The position numbers and the translations under genes were made by a program. Source: Chryseobacterium viscerum (lineage in GTDB: Bacteria; Bacteroidota; Bacteroidia; Flavobacteriales; Weeksellaceae). From it: a stretch of DNA of 64,000 nt. Location of the stretch: the NCBI RefSeq assembly GCF_025949665.1, contig NZ_JAPDFT010000001.1:2170001-2234000 (forward strand), given 5' to 3'. This document shows, piece after piece, positions 42,244-52,204 of the stretch. How positions within the stretch are numbered: position 1 is the stretch's first letter; each line of letters starts with the position of its first letter. Below the pieces are notes generated by a model. It made no database searches. It worked only from the letters and a program-made list of their open reading frames with translations, and was not told where the DNA came from.

Positions 42244-42804
42244 GAGATAAAACCGTTTGTGTTCTTAGAATCATTATTTATACAATAAATCTTCTTTAAT
42301 TGTTGTGAAAATATTTTTGCAAAAATATGAATATTCATAAGCTCTAACAAAGATATCATGTAGAATTAACCTCAGTTTTTTGTCAAACTTTTACTACAAA
42401 AAGCAATTCAATAAAACTAAAAAATATTTATCAGCAACTCTTAAAAAAATATAAAAGCATAAATATTTATTATTTGTAAAATCCTAAAACCAATCACAAG
42501 TTCGGTACAGCACTGAGATTTATAGAAGGAATTTAAAAATGAATACAGTGTAAATTTATCACTTATTATTGAAATATTATAGTATTTCAAAAAAATTTAT
42601 GTACCCTATCGTCAGTAAACCGGGATAAAACTTGTGCAAAACAGATTTTAAGATACTGATTTATCGCCATAATTTCACTATTTTTACACAATCAAAAAAT
42701 ATAAAACACAAAAGACCAGAAAACTTCAATGATAAAAATTTATTTTCAATCGTTCCTGCCCATTAAAAAAACATTGACTTGTACAAACACTATTATTAAC
42801 CGTC

Positions 42805-42842
42805 TTTTGCACTAGTGCAGGAGATATAGATCAGTTTTGCAC
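42805..42842. promoter_or_regulatory. TTTTGCAC operator-like sites before the kinase gene
   Basis: TGCACTAGTGCA (42808-42819) is a perfect 12-base palindrome containing TTTTGCAC. TTTTGCAC recurs at 42835-42842, four bases before the start codon, and its complement GTGCAAAA is at 42632-42639. Confidence 0.4.
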
Positions 42843-42846
42843 ATAT

Positions 42847-45837
42847 ATGAGAGTTTGGGCATTTATATTTGCTTGCATCTATTTAAACATTTACGGACAG
42901 AGCCACACTTCTACGTGGTACAATATAGACAATGGGCTTCCGCAAAGCAGCGCAAAGGCCATCGTCAAAGATAAATATGGTTTTATCTGGATATCCACAG
43001 AGAACGGCCTTGTACGGTATGATGGTAGTTCGTTTATTACTTTTAATAATTTCAAAGTAAACAATCTTCATTTTGGTGAATTTATTGGTGATCCGCTTCT
43101 GGACAGTATTACGGTTCTCAATAATTTCCAGGAGAATAAAATCATTATTAAAAACAGGTTTCCAAAACTTTCCAGTCTTACCGGGAGTGATAAAATGGCT
43201 TTTTCCAATGGCAATACTATTATACAGCGGATTGCCAACAATATTATAACATCAAGCTTTTATAATGATATTCAGTATTTTATACAGCTTAAAAACTCAG
43301 CCTATTATTTTACAGAAAAAAATGCCATCATCTACAGAGAAGGGGAAGAACAAACAAAAATAGTAATCCCATTTACCAATAAGGACCTGAATAATACTTT
43401 TGTACTGGATAATACTCTTTTTATTAATGATCTGAAAAAAAGGAAAACCTATTCTATCCATAAAGGACAGCTTTCTGTTTCTGAAGAACCAACACTTTTT
43501 AATCATCCGGACACCAAAATTTATTGGCAACAGATTACCAATCAGACTTTTATCATCAATCATGATAACATTTATCTTTTAGAAGGTCACGAAAAGAATC
43601 TCCGTTTAAAATTTCTCATTAAGTTTGAGGAAATAGGCAATCACTCTTACTGCTCTATGTTTTTTGATAAAGACTTCAATAAACTTTATCTTGGAACGCT
43701 TAACAACGGGCTTAATGTGCTTAAGCTTACTAATTTTTATATTTCAAAGAAAGAAGCAGATTTTTCCAATAATGTCTATTATGCATCTCTTCCCTTCAGT
43801 AAAAGTACAATCATTGCTGAAGACGGAACAGAATTCGGGAAAAACGGTATTGTCAATAAACATCTTTTCGGGTGCAATGATAATTATCTGATGATGTATG
43901 ACGATTCCAAGAACATTCTGATCAGAAAGAGAAATAGTATTATCAGGTATTACAAAAATTCAGGCTATAAAAAGAAGGATTCTACTTTCATCGGTAAGGG
44001 ATTTGAAGCTTTTATGAAAAGCGGAAATTTTTATGGCACTACATTTACGGATCTTTCAGGTACTCAGCTCCGTCTCTATAAAAAAGACCTGTTTACCAAT
44101 CCTGATTTCGTTTATAATTTTAAAAGTTTTGTCAATATTTTTTTCCAATACAGTGACCATGAAATTCTGACTGGCAATAGTGACGGTTTGTACTCAGTAA
44201 TGCCGGGAAGCAGTACGATAACTCCTATCATCAAAAATATTCATGTCAAAAGTATTTTCAGAACAAAGGATAATCTGATCTGGATTACTACGAATAAAAA
44301 TGGATTTTATCTTTTCAAAAACCATAAACTCATCAAGATGCCGAATGACAGAAACGGCTACCTGCAGTCGGCTCATTATATACTTGAAGATCAAAAAGGT
44401 GCTTACTGGATTTCTTCCAACAACGGCCTTTTTAAAGTTCCTAAAAAACAATTGCTACAGTACGCAGAAAACAGAAAAACACCTGTCTTCTATTATCGTT
44501 TTACCAAAAGAGACGGCTTTCTGACGAATGAATTCAATGGCAGCTCGGAACCTAATGCCTATGCTTTGGAGAATGGGGAATTTGTGTTTCCATCAATGGA
44601 CGGTTTTGTATTTTTCAACCCGAACAATATCCGGACTTATTATCCGGAAAGAAACAAAATCTATATTGAAAGGGTAAAAATAGGTAATGCTGAGCCTCAG
44701 TATTTTCATCAGACCCTTGATTTGAAAAATGATTATAAAACGGCAGATATTTTTATTGATATTCCTTATTTTTCTAATCCGGAAAATCTGTATATTGAAG
44801 GAAAAATATCGGGAAAGGAAAACACTGATTGGGAGCAGATCCCAACAGGAAGCGAATTAAAATACACCATCAGCAACCTTTCTCCGGGTGAATATACACT
44901 CAGTATAAGAATACTTATTTCTCCGGATGGAAAGTATGAGATAAAGACAGTACGTTTCAACATCCAGCCACTTTTTTATCAGACATTATTGTTCAGAGTG
45001 TCTGCTTCTGTTATTATATTGATTATCATTATTATCATTGTTCAGCTCACTACCAACTTTTTAAGAATAAAGAATAAGGCATTAAAGCAAATTGTTCATA
45101 ATAAAAATTCTGAGCTGAAAGAAACTTCTCTTCACCTTGAAGTAGTAAAAAGCAACCTGCAAAAAGAAACGGAATATCAGAAAAAACTGGTGGAAACCAT
45201 CAGCCACGATATCACCACTCCTATCCGGTTTATTGCTATGCTTTCCCAGAAACTTCATGAGTCGGATGATGTGGAGCTTCAGAAGAAATATTTTGACAGT
45301 ATTTATAAATCTTCAGAACAGCTTTATCAGTTTACCCTGAATTTAAAAGAATATACTGAGCTTTACAAAGCGGAGAATATTTTTGAAGAAAAGGAATATC
45401 CTATCAACAGAATTCTTGAAATCAAGAACAGGCTTTTCTGTGAAATAGCCAAGGAAAAGGGAACAACAATTACCCAACTTACTGAACATACCGTATATTC
45501 TAAAGTAAACGAAAGCATTTTAACCGCCATTATTCATAATATTCTTGATAATGCTGTGAAAAATACTTTTGAGGGAAATATAAGCCTGAATATTACAGAA
45601 AACCAACAAAACTCCACAATCATAATTGCTGATACAGGTAGTGGAATGTCCACAGAACAGATTGCCACTTATATGAACCTGTTCAGAAATCCTAAACTGG
45701 AAACCCCCAGCTTTAAAGGAAAAGGGCTTGGTCTGCACATGGTTATCCATCTGGTGAAAAAGATCAACGCTGAAATCAGGTTCAGTCAAAACCAGCCCTC
45801 AGGAACGGTTGTGGAAATAACACTCAATAAAAACTAA
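42847..45837 (+). CDS. Beta-propeller sensor histidine kinase (HTCS-like, without receiver)
   Basis: A 996-residue membrane sensor. Signal peptide (FACIYLNIYGQ), then two-component-regulator propeller repeats (NGLPQSSAKAIVKDKYGF, WITTNKNGFYLF, YWISSNNGLFKVPK) and a Y_Y_Y domain near 640-710. One membrane helix spans about 716-738, with a coiled coil after it. HisKA follows with phospho-His787 (ETISHDITTPIRFI), then HATPase motifs (HNILDNAVKNT, ADTGSGMS, GKGLGLHMV). The periplasmic propeller suggests glycan sensing as in HTCS, but receiver and AraC domains are absent. The response regulator is in the next gene, five bases on. Confidence 0.92.
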   Translation: MRVWAFIFACIYLNIYGQSHTSTWYNIDNGLPQSSAKAIVKDKYGFIWISTENGLVRYDGSSFITFNNFKVNNLHFGEFIGDPLLDSITVLNNFQENKIIIKNRFPKLSSLTGSDKMAFSNGNTIIQRIANNIITSSFYNDIQYFIQLKNSAYYFTEKNAIIYREGEEQTKIVIPFTNKDLNNTFVLDNTLFINDLKKRKTYSIHKGQLSVSEEPTLFNHPDTKIYWQQITNQTFIINHDNIYLLEGHEKNLRLKFLIKFEEIGNHSYCSMFFDKDFNKLYLGTLNNGLNVLKLTNFYISKKEADFSNNVYYASLPFSKSTIIAEDGTEFGKNGIVNKHLFGCNDNYLMMYDDSKNILIRKRNSIIRYYKNSGYKKKDSTFIGKGFEAFMKSGNFYGTTFTDLSGTQLRLYKKDLFTNPDFVYNFKSFVNIFFQYSDHEILTGNSDGLYSVMPGSSTITPIIKNIHVKSIFRTKDNLIWITTNKNGFYLFKNHKLIKMPNDRNGYLQSAHYILEDQKGAYWISSNNGLFKVPKKQLLQYAENRKTPVFYYRFTKRDGFLTNEFNGSSEPNAYALENGEFVFPSMDGFVFFNPNNIRTYYPERNKIYIERVKIGNAEPQYFHQTLDLKNDYKTADIFIDIPYFSNPENLYIEGKISGKENTDWEQIPTGSELKYTISNLSPGEYTLSIRILISPDGKYEIKTVRFNIQPLFYQTLLFRVSASVIILIIIIIIVQLTTNFLRIKNKALKQIVHNKNSELKETSLHLEVVKSNLQKETEYQKKLVETISHDITTPIRFIAMLSQKLHESDDVELQKKYFDSIYKSSEQLYQFTLNLKEYTELYKAENIFEEKEYPINRILEIKNRLFCEIAKEKGTTITQLTEHTVYSKVNESILTAIIHNILDNAVKNTFEGNISLNITENQQNSTIIIADTGSGMSTEQIATYMNLFRNPKLETPSFKGKGLGLHMVIHLVKKINAEIRFSQNQPSGTVVEITLNKN

Positions 45838-45842
45838 TCTCT

Positions 45843-46454
45843 ATGAATGTAAGAATTTTAATTGCTGACGATCATTATGTAGTAAGAGCAGGAACCTCTC
45901 TCGTTCTTGAAACCGCTTATCCGGAGTTGAAAATAGATTTTGCAGAAAACTATGACCAGGTGAAAAAAAAGCTTGAGAGTTCACGTTTTGACCTGCTTAT
46001 TTTAGATATTGATATGCCTGGAACTCAGTATAAAAAAATGATTCCGGAACTTAAAAACATACAGAATGACCTCAAGATTCTTATTTTCTCAGGATATGAT
46101 AAAGATGTCGCCATTCAGTACATCAGAGAAGGAGCTGAAGGTTATCTGAATAAACAAAGCAGCGAAGAAGAAATAAAGAATGCAGTGAAAACAGTTATCG
46201 AGAAAGGATATTTCTATCCTGCAGAGCTGATTGGTCTTATTATTCAAAACAAAAGAAACAATCCGGTAGAAAAGCTTTCATCCCGTGAATATGAAATCTT
46301 CAAACTCCTGGCCGACGGAAACGGAAATCTTGAAATTGCCAACAAGCTTAATATCCAGATGTCTACCGTAAGTACTTACAAAAAAAGAATATTTCAAAAA
46401 CTTGATGTTACCAATATCGCAGAACTGATTAAAGCCTATGAAATGATGCATTAG
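45843..46454 (+). CDS. LuxR/NarL-family response regulator
   Basis: A 203-residue protein with an N-terminal receiver (ADDHY acidic pair, phospho-acceptor Asp55 in LILDIDMPG, Lys in YLNKQS) and a C-terminal LuxR helix-turn-helix (LSSREYEIFKLLADGNGNLEIA). It starts five bases after the kinase gene, so it is its cognate partner. A hairpin follows. Confidence 0.93.
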   Translation: MNVRILIADDHYVVRAGTSLVLETAYPELKIDFAENYDQVKKKLESSRFDLLILDIDMPGTQYKKMIPELKNIQNDLKILIFSGYDKDVAIQYIREGAEGYLNKQSSEEEIKNAVKTVIEKGYFYPAELIGLIIQNKRNNPVEKLSSREYEIFKLLADGNGNLEIANKLNIQMSTVSTYKKRIFQKLDVTNIAELIKAYEMMH

Positions 46455-46459
46455 AAAAA

Positions 46460-46492
46460 GGAGCCGGAATCACATAATATTCCGGCCCCAGA
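46460..46492 (-). terminator. Terminator of the surface-protein gene
   Basis: GCCGGAAT (46463-46470) pairs with ATTCCGGC (46479-46486). On the minus strand the hairpin is followed by TCCTTTTTC. It also lies just after the response-regulator stop, so it may serve both genes. Confidence 0.6.
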
Positions 46493-46583
46493 AAAAACAC
46501 AAATCTCATTAGATTTTTACCCGTTGGCAGGTGGCTTTATTTTTAAAATCAATGTATTTTTAGAATCATAGACAAGGGTTCTG

Positions 46584-47429
46584 TTAATATAACCTCTGCA
46601 CAGACAGAAACAATTCTCTTGTGTTATCAGCAGTATTGGAATCTGTTGTAGTGGCATCACTGCTTCCTGTTGTAGATTTGTTATCTACGCGGAATGCATA
46701 ATATACTCTGTACCATCTTGGCTCTGGTTCCTGTATGGTAATATCAAAAGTTACGGTCTCATTATGGGTCTGTGTAAGATAAACGCCATCATCAAACTGT
46801 CTGTAGGCTCCTGGCGATAGTTTAATATTCCCATTGTCAGAATCACCGGTATGGGTAGACATTTCCGAAACCCAGATTTTCACATCTGAAGTACCTGCAT
46901 TATAAAGTCTTGGATTAAAAGTGGTGGCGGCTCCTGTCCCCGCCGAACTGCTGTTAAATTGTGCATCAAGCCTTAAGAAACCACCCAAAACAGGAAGATC
47001 AGAAAGATAGGTACTCGCCAATGTAGCAGCTCCGGAGGTACCTGCAGGAATGCTTCCATGGTAATAAATCAGATCACCAATCGTAATATCATCATCTTTT
47101 CCTCCGAATGCAAACTTCCAGGTGGTTCCGTTAAACATATAATACCCTGCTTTATCTACTTTTGCTGTTTTTACAGAAGGCATTGTCACAGCCTGGGTTA
47201 CATACACCAATGCTCCGGTCTGTGCAGCCAGATAGACATCATCTTTCGCCTTCAGCTGATCACCCGTTATTCTGGGAGCCATTACACCATCGGGAATGGT
47301 AGTGATATCCGGTTTTCCTTCTACCTGTAATGTTACTTTAGGAGAATCTGTATTGATACCTACTTGGGAATATACTGTTATTGAGCAACCCATCATTATG
47401 CTGGCAAGAGTTAATTTTATTTTCTTCAT
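46584..47429 (-). CDS. Secreted surface protein with VGINT motif, function unknown
   Basis: A 281-residue exported protein (signal peptide with TVYSQ end). It begins VGINTDSPKVTLQVEGKPD and contains GVMAPRITGDQLKAKDDVY, a Ser/Thr/Gly-rich, beta-rich body (about 110-230) and a Thr-rich tail. Such VGINT proteins are frequent secreted or surface proteins in Chryseobacterium. I find no CTD-type sorting signal in the last residues. Confidence 0.8.
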   Translation of the reverse strand: MKKIKLTLASIMMGCSITVYSQVGINTDSPKVTLQVEGKPDITTIPDGVMAPRITGDQLKAKDDVYLAAQTGALVYVTQAVTMPSVKTAKVDKAGYYMFNGTTWKFAFGGKDDDITIGDLIYYHGSIPAGTSGAATLASTYLSDLPVLGGFLRLDAQFNSSSAGTGAATTFNPRLYNAGTSDVKIWVSEMSTHTGDSDNGNIKLSPGAYRQFDDGVYLTQTHNETVTFDITIQEPEPRWYRVYYAFRVDNKSTTGSSDATTTDSNTADNTRELFLSVQRLY

Positions 47430-47700
47430 TTTAGTTATATTTGTTTAAAAATTATTTGACTTATTTAAGGGGTGAATAAATCATGCGGGTCAATTGAAAT
47501 GTCATCAATCAGCCTTTGTTGAGCTAGCTGTTGCAAAGTTATCTGCGTGGATAAATCAATTTCTTAAATAATCAATGAAAAACCGGAAACGGCTCAACAA
47601 AACACAAATAATTAATATACAACATATTACCCCAGTCATTTTTTAGTATCTGACTGTTATACAATGTATTTAAATGATTTAAAATTATCTCTTACCGCGA

Positions 47701-48657
47701 ATGACCACCGAAAAAGACATACAAATTGAACAATACAAAAGACAGCTGGTTTATTATTATAACATTCTGATGGCTGCCATACTTGCTGTATTTGGTTTGA
47801 TATATACCTTTATCATCCCTGATAAAATAATGGCCTGGTATCTTTTTGGCGGACTTTTTTTAATGGTTTACACTTACCTGATTGTTCGTAAAACGTATTC
47901 AATAAATGTAATGGTACATTCCTATATTATCATTGCTACCCTTTTTAACTTTTATATTATGCTTGCTTTCTGGAACAATTCTATAGCAAGTTTTGTCTGG
48001 CTGATCCCGATTCCACTGGCCGCCTATGTTTTCTTTCAGAGGAAATACGTCTTTATCTACAGCATATTTGTATTACTGAACATTATTGTGGGATATCTTA
48101 TTTCAAAAACATTTAGCTTTAAATTTCCGATACACAGACCAGAAGATGTAAGAATTACAGATACCATTCTTATGATTTCCAATGTAGCAGTGATATCTCT
48201 CCTGATCTATTTTAAGGATAAAATAAAAAGAGTTGAAATTTACCATGAAATTGAAGAAAAGAACCTGAATCCGGAAACTCAGCCAAACTTTGTAACAGAA
48301 AAAGTTCCTTTTGCAGACGAACTGTTTGAAAAGATTGAGCTGATAATGCAGGAAAAACAGCTGTATAAGGATGTTAATTTCAATATTTCAAAGCTTTCTG
48401 CAGAAATGGATATCAACAGCAGTTACATTTCAAAATCAATCCGGGTAAAGGGATATCCCAATTTCAATAATTACCTGAATATGCACAGAATTGCATGTGT
48501 GAAAAGGCTGCTTACTGAAAATGATATTGAGAAAGTAACGCTTATGTATATTTACACAGAAGCTGGATTTTCAAACCAGTCTACTTTCAACAGGGTATTC
48601 AAACAGATGGAAGGTATTACCCCTTCAGAATACATCAGCAGTTTACAGCTGCACTGA
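47701..48657 (+). CDS. Membrane-anchored AraC-family regulator
   Basis: A 318-residue protein with about six hydrophobic helices (residues 14-165), a linker, and an AraC double helix-turn-helix (DVNFNISKLSAEMDINSSYISKSIR; EAGFSNQSTFNRVFKQMEGITPSEY) at 225-315. It is a one-component membrane sensor-regulator. It lies 116 bases before an MFS gene with the same direction and may control it. Confidence 0.9.
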   Translation: MTTEKDIQIEQYKRQLVYYYNILMAAILAVFGLIYTFIIPDKIMAWYLFGGLFLMVYTYLIVRKTYSINVMVHSYIIIATLFNFYIMLAFWNNSIASFVWLIPIPLAAYVFFQRKYVFIYSIFVLLNIIVGYLISKTFSFKFPIHRPEDVRITDTILMISNVAVISLLIYFKDKIKRVEIYHEIEEKNLNPETQPNFVTEKVPFADELFEKIELIMQEKQLYKDVNFNISKLSAEMDINSSYISKSIRVKGYPNFNNYLNMHRIACVKRLLTENDIEKVTLMYIYTEAGFSNQSTFNRVFKQMEGITPSEYISSLQLH

Positions 48658-48772
48658 TTTGTTTCACCAATCAATATGATTGAAATAATGATTTTTAAAT
48701 CCGAAAAATAATCAGGAAATTTACAGCACTTAATTTTTCTGTAAAACCTGTGCATTTTAATTGCAAAAAATC

Positions 48773-49975
48773 ATGAATTCATCTGAAAAAGCCAGTCAGG
48801 GAAGCTCACGTTTCCGATATATAAAACTTTGTATTTTCTTTTCAGGACTTTCGGTTTTTGCTCAGCTTTATCTTTTCCAGCCGATGCTGCCTATGGCTGC
48901 AGAACAGTTTGGGGTATCTGTAGGTGATACTTCCCTTCTTGTATCTTCATCTACAATAGGTATGGCCTTAGGATTACTGTTTTTTGCTTTTAAAGCAGAC
49001 AGTTATTCCAGAAAAGGTCTGATGGTCTTTTCACTGATTTCATCTGCTGCACTTACCATTATTTCCACCTGGATCCCAAGCTTAAGCCTCCTGATCGCTA
49101 TAGGAGTACTGAAAGGTTTTGTTGTTTCCGGTGTTTCGGCAGTGGCTCTGGCCTATCTTACAGAGGAAGTGAACGCTTTGGCTGTTCCGGCAGCCATCAG
49201 TATGTATCTCAGCGGCAATACCATCGGAGGAATGAGCGGAAGAATAATGGCTACTCTTCTTGCCGGTGAATTCGGATGGCGCAATGCAGTACTTTTTATC
49301 GGGATAGAAAGCTTCATTCTGGGAGCTGTATTCTGGAAATTGTTCCCGGAATCACGATTTTTCAATCCACAAAAAACAGATTATCATCTTAAGGTAAAAC
49401 AGATGAAGTTTTTCCTGACTAATCCCTATATGCTTCGTTTATATTGTACAGCCGCTTTACTGATGGGCGTTTTTGTAAGTGTTTATAATTACCTGACGTT
49501 TAGATTGGAAGCGCAACCATTTTCATTAAGCCATTTTATCATCGCTTTTATCTTTCTCATGTACATTTTCGGGGTCTTTGGTACGATGATCACAGGCCGC
49601 ATTTCCAGAAGGTTTCCCATGAACGATATCCTGAAAGGCTCTATTTTATTTATGCTCACCGGAGCCGCGCTGTTATTATCTGAAAATATTTATATCCTTA
49701 TTTTCGGACTGGGTCTTTTTACCCTTTCTTTTTTTGCTGCCCATACTATGGCCAGTCAGATGACTGCATTGTATGCCAAACGTGGAAAGTCTTCAGCCAC
49801 TTCTATTTACTGGCTGTTTTACTATTTCGGGTCAAGTATTCTGGGGAGTGGCACCGGCTATCTCCTTCATGCTTATTCCTGGAATATCTTCATAGGAATT
49901 CTTATCGTAGCTGTTATTATAGCCCTTCTGTTAGCTACGGCTAATATAGTGCCTAAAGGAAGGGCAAAAAACTAG
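48773..49975 (+). CDS. MFS transporter
   Basis: A 400-residue inner-membrane protein with about twelve helices and the MFS motif region ALGLLFFAFKADSYSRKG after helix 2; the repeat LFRFYSRR-like part is FGTMITGRISRRFP. The start at 48773 is chosen over an upstream TTG. Resembles YnfM/AraJ-type drug or sugar efflux permeases. Substrate unknown, but the neighbouring AraC regulator suggests inducible efflux. Confidence 0.88.
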   Translation: MNSSEKASQGSSRFRYIKLCIFFSGLSVFAQLYLFQPMLPMAAEQFGVSVGDTSLLVSSSTIGMALGLLFFAFKADSYSRKGLMVFSLISSAALTIISTWIPSLSLLIAIGVLKGFVVSGVSAVALAYLTEEVNALAVPAAISMYLSGNTIGGMSGRIMATLLAGEFGWRNAVLFIGIESFILGAVFWKLFPESRFFNPQKTDYHLKVKQMKFFLTNPYMLRLYCTAALLMGVFVSVYNYLTFRLEAQPFSLSHFIIAFIFLMYIFGVFGTMITGRISRRFPMNDILKGSILFMLTGAALLLSENIYILIFGLGLFTLSFFAAHTMASQMTALYAKRGKSSATSIYWLFYYFGSSILGSGTGYLLHAYSWNIFIGILIVAVIIALLLATANIVPKGRAKN

Positions 49976-50172
49976 TACCACATACATACCACATCCATTT
50001 TTTTGGCAACCTCTTATAATTCGCCATTACGTGTACTATTTTAACATGTTATTAATTTTTTATAGTAAAAATTTAACCTAATCTTCTCTAAAACAGGATT
50101 CAACAATGTGATGCCGGGCATAATATTTGCTGTTTATTTGGGACTATATCATCACCTAAAAATCAGAATATT

Positions 50173-50586
50173 ATGAACGTAGCAGATTTAAAAATCAGGA
50201 ACTTGGTGGAGTATAATAATCAAATTTATACCATCACCGAGATCTTTCACAATGTTGAACAGGCTTATTTTGTTAAAATTGAAAATGATATTCAAAGTAT
50301 CTCAGTTCCGGCAGCGTCTATCAGACCTATCAAAATAACAGAAGAATGGCTTGAAAAGCTGGGATTCTTAAGAACTTACAGTTCGGATAAGAGTATACGA
50401 TATGAAAGGCCGGAACCCTTTATAAAATACGATATAGACCTTAGCTCCAGAAAAATACTGGAAGGGCTGAAAATATATGGGAACGCGATAAAGTGCAAGT
50501 ACATCCATGAGTTTCAGAATATTTTCTCAAGTTTGTTCGGAAAAGAAACAGCTTTGCATTATGGTTATTTGAAAACAGAATCGTAG
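50173..50586 (+). CDS. Phage-type small protein of Bacteroidetes
   Basis: A 137-residue protein. The order LKIRNLVEYNNQIYTI, SIRPIKITEEWLEKLGF and CKYIHEFQNIFSSLFGKE follows a family I know from Bacteroidetes phages and prophages (RNLV, TEEWL, KYVHQLQN). No other phage gene is nearby, so it is probably a domesticated or stranded remnant. Function unknown. Confidence 0.7.
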   Translation: MNVADLKIRNLVEYNNQIYTITEIFHNVEQAYFVKIENDIQSISVPAASIRPIKITEEWLEKLGFLRTYSSDKSIRYERPEPFIKYDIDLSSRKILEGLKIYGNAIKCKYIHEFQNIFSSLFGKETALHYGYLKTES

Positions 50587-50912
50587 TTTAAATAGTTCTA
50601 AGCTGCAGAAGACCACAATTTAATTTATAAATTGTGGTCTTCTTCTTTTTAATAGGATTCAACAGATTTCCTCAAAGAGTATTTTATTTTTTTAAATTCA
50701 ATCTGGTTAAGACCAACACCAGAAAGCATAAACTACAAATAATACTTTCTTGTTGTGTACTTTACTCTGTTAGAAGACTGTATTTTTCAAAACCTATTAT
50801 CCGTTCGGCAGGTATTCAGCCTGCTTTATCATTACAAATTTTTAATATTTCTGTAAATTTGTGTCCATAGTGAGCCCTTACATAATCTTTGGGAAAGCAC
50901 AGATACTTCATA
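50587..50912. other. Gene-free stretch with a terminator and a promoter element
   Basis: Holds the terminator at 50609-50648 and a TAAATTTG -7 element (50854-50861) for the Crp/Fnr gene. The rest is AT-rich, with nothing identifiable. Confidence 0.5.
50609..50648 (+). terminator. Terminator after the phage-type gene
   Basis: AAGACCACAATT/AATTGTGGTCTT, perfect 12-base arms around a small AT loop, then CTTCTTTTT. Confidence 0.8.
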
Positions 50913-51512
50913 ATGGATACAGATACTATACTTTCACAGCTGCTAGAACACTTTAAGGAAATCGTTTCTTTAGAAGATAAGGATATTGACTATATCACTT
51001 CCAAATTAGAAATTATACAGCTCAAAAAGAAAGAATATCTGCTTCGTGAAGGCCAGGTTTCCAAACACATGCGCTTTATTGCCAAAGGAAGTCTGTATGC
51101 GTATCATATTGATGAAAAAGGAAAGGAAAATACTACTCAGCTAGGCATTGAAAACTGGTGGGTGAATGATTTATACAGTTATCTGAGCGAATTACCTTCA
51201 AGAATGTTTATCCAGGCTAATGAAGATACTACGATAATACAGATCAGTAAAAGCCATTTGGAATTATTATACCAAGAAGTTCCGGCCATTTCAGAATTCT
51301 GGCGCCTGAAGATGCAGTCTGCTTATGTGACGCTGCAGGAAAGAACCTTTGAACATTCAAGGGTTGATGCCTACACCAAATACCGGACATTTGTCACGAC
51401 CTACCGCAATATTGAACAGCGCTTTCCTCAATACATGATTGCTTCCTACCTGGGAATTACAGTAGAATACCTGAGTTATCTGAGAAAAAAACACCTGTCT
51501 GACCTTTCTTAA
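50913..51512 (+). CDS. Crp/Fnr-family transcriptional regulator
   Basis: A 199-residue protein with a cyclic-nucleotide-binding jelly roll (KKKEYLLREGQVSKHMRFIAKGSLYAYHI, NWWVNDLYSYLS) and a C-terminal region (YMIASYLGITVEYLSYLRKK) that is a weak, incomplete helix-turn-helix. An upstream in-frame TTG would add eight residues; the ATG at 50913 is preferred. The outer-membrane protein and DoxX genes follow on the same strand, so it may regulate them. Confidence 0.88.
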   Translation: MDTDTILSQLLEHFKEIVSLEDKDIDYITSKLEIIQLKKKEYLLREGQVSKHMRFIAKGSLYAYHIDEKGKENTTQLGIENWWVNDLYSYLSELPSRMFIQANEDTTIIQISKSHLELLYQEVPAISEFWRLKMQSAYVTLQERTFEHSRVDAYTKYRTFVTTYRNIEQRFPQYMIASYLGITVEYLSYLRKKHLSDLS

Positions 51513-51576
51513 GATTTCTTAAGTTTATTCCGTTCCAGCCAGAATAATTTTGCTCACAGAATTTAATGAGTGAAAT

Positions 51577-52191
51577 ATGAAGGCTAAAATCATCGCAATA
51601 ACAACTCTTGCATCTGCTTCGCTGAATCTGAATGCACAGAAACTTTCCTATACTCCAGATCTTGTTTTAGGACATCGGTCGTATACCTATATGCACAATG
51701 TCAATTATCAATTGAACAACCGATTGAAACTGAACAATCTTACCTTATTCGATACAGAATACACCAAAGAAAACATATTCTTCATCAGAAATACCCTGGT
51801 TTATAGCTTTACCAAAAGACTTAGTGCCAACGCAGCATTTGGAATTAAAAATCCGGGAGCTTTCTTCAGCGCTTATCTGCAATACAAGATCATCCAACCC
51901 AGCTATTCTCTCTCCTACTCTATAGGAACTACCTATCAGAAAGGCTTTTCACTGGAACAGTCCATATCATTTGAATATACTCCTTATCTGGCAGAAAACT
52001 TTAAAGGATATTTCAGTGTACTCGCTATTGGAAACCTTGATGACAGAGGGTATCCCAGAGGGCTGCAGTTTATCAGGCTTGGTGTAAAACAGGATAAAAT
52101 GATGTACGGGCTGGCCTCCAATTTTGATCAGTTTAACAACGGAAAAAAGACCCTGGAAAATATCGGGGTATTTATAAAATATAACTTTTAA
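51577..52191 (+). CDS. Predicted outer-membrane beta-barrel protein
   Basis: A 204-residue exported protein (signal peptide ends NLNAQ) with alternating hydrophobic beta-strands such as YSLSYSIGTTYQKGFSLEQS, and a C-terminal Phe (IKYNF), the usual barrel end for BAM recognition. It could be a small eight-stranded barrel. It lies 13 bases before the DoxX gene, so they probably form an operon downstream of a Crp/Fnr regulator. Confidence 0.75.
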   Translation: MKAKIIAITTLASASLNLNAQKLSYTPDLVLGHRSYTYMHNVNYQLNNRLKLNNLTLFDTEYTKENIFFIRNTLVYSFTKRLSANAAFGIKNPGAFFSAYLQYKIIQPSYSLSYSIGTTYQKGFSLEQSISFEYTPYLAENFKGYFSVLAIGNLDDRGYPRGLQFIRLGVKQDKMMYGLASNFDQFNNGKKTLENIGVFIKYNF

Positions 52192-52204
52192 ATAATAATA
52201 CGAA

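Larger units (their letters stand above)
42100..42846. other. 747-base non-coding region before the histidine kinase gene
   Basis: Contains two terminators at its left end (listed), then about 350 bases of AT-rich sequence in which I see nothing. Next come GTGCAAAA (42632-42639) and two TTTTGCAC words (42805-42812 and 42835-42842), which may be regulator sites for the kinase gene. Confidence 0.5.

Noticed and set aside
42126..42359. 77-codon minus-strand frame near the double terminator
   Set aside because: It runs through both terminator hairpins and has low-complexity Lys/Ile/Asn composition; not a credible gene.
50634..50870. 78-codon open frame after the phage-type gene
   Set aside because: It starts inside a terminator hairpin, is rich in Phe and low-complexity residues as expected for AT-rich non-coding DNA, and covers the Crp/Fnr promoter element.
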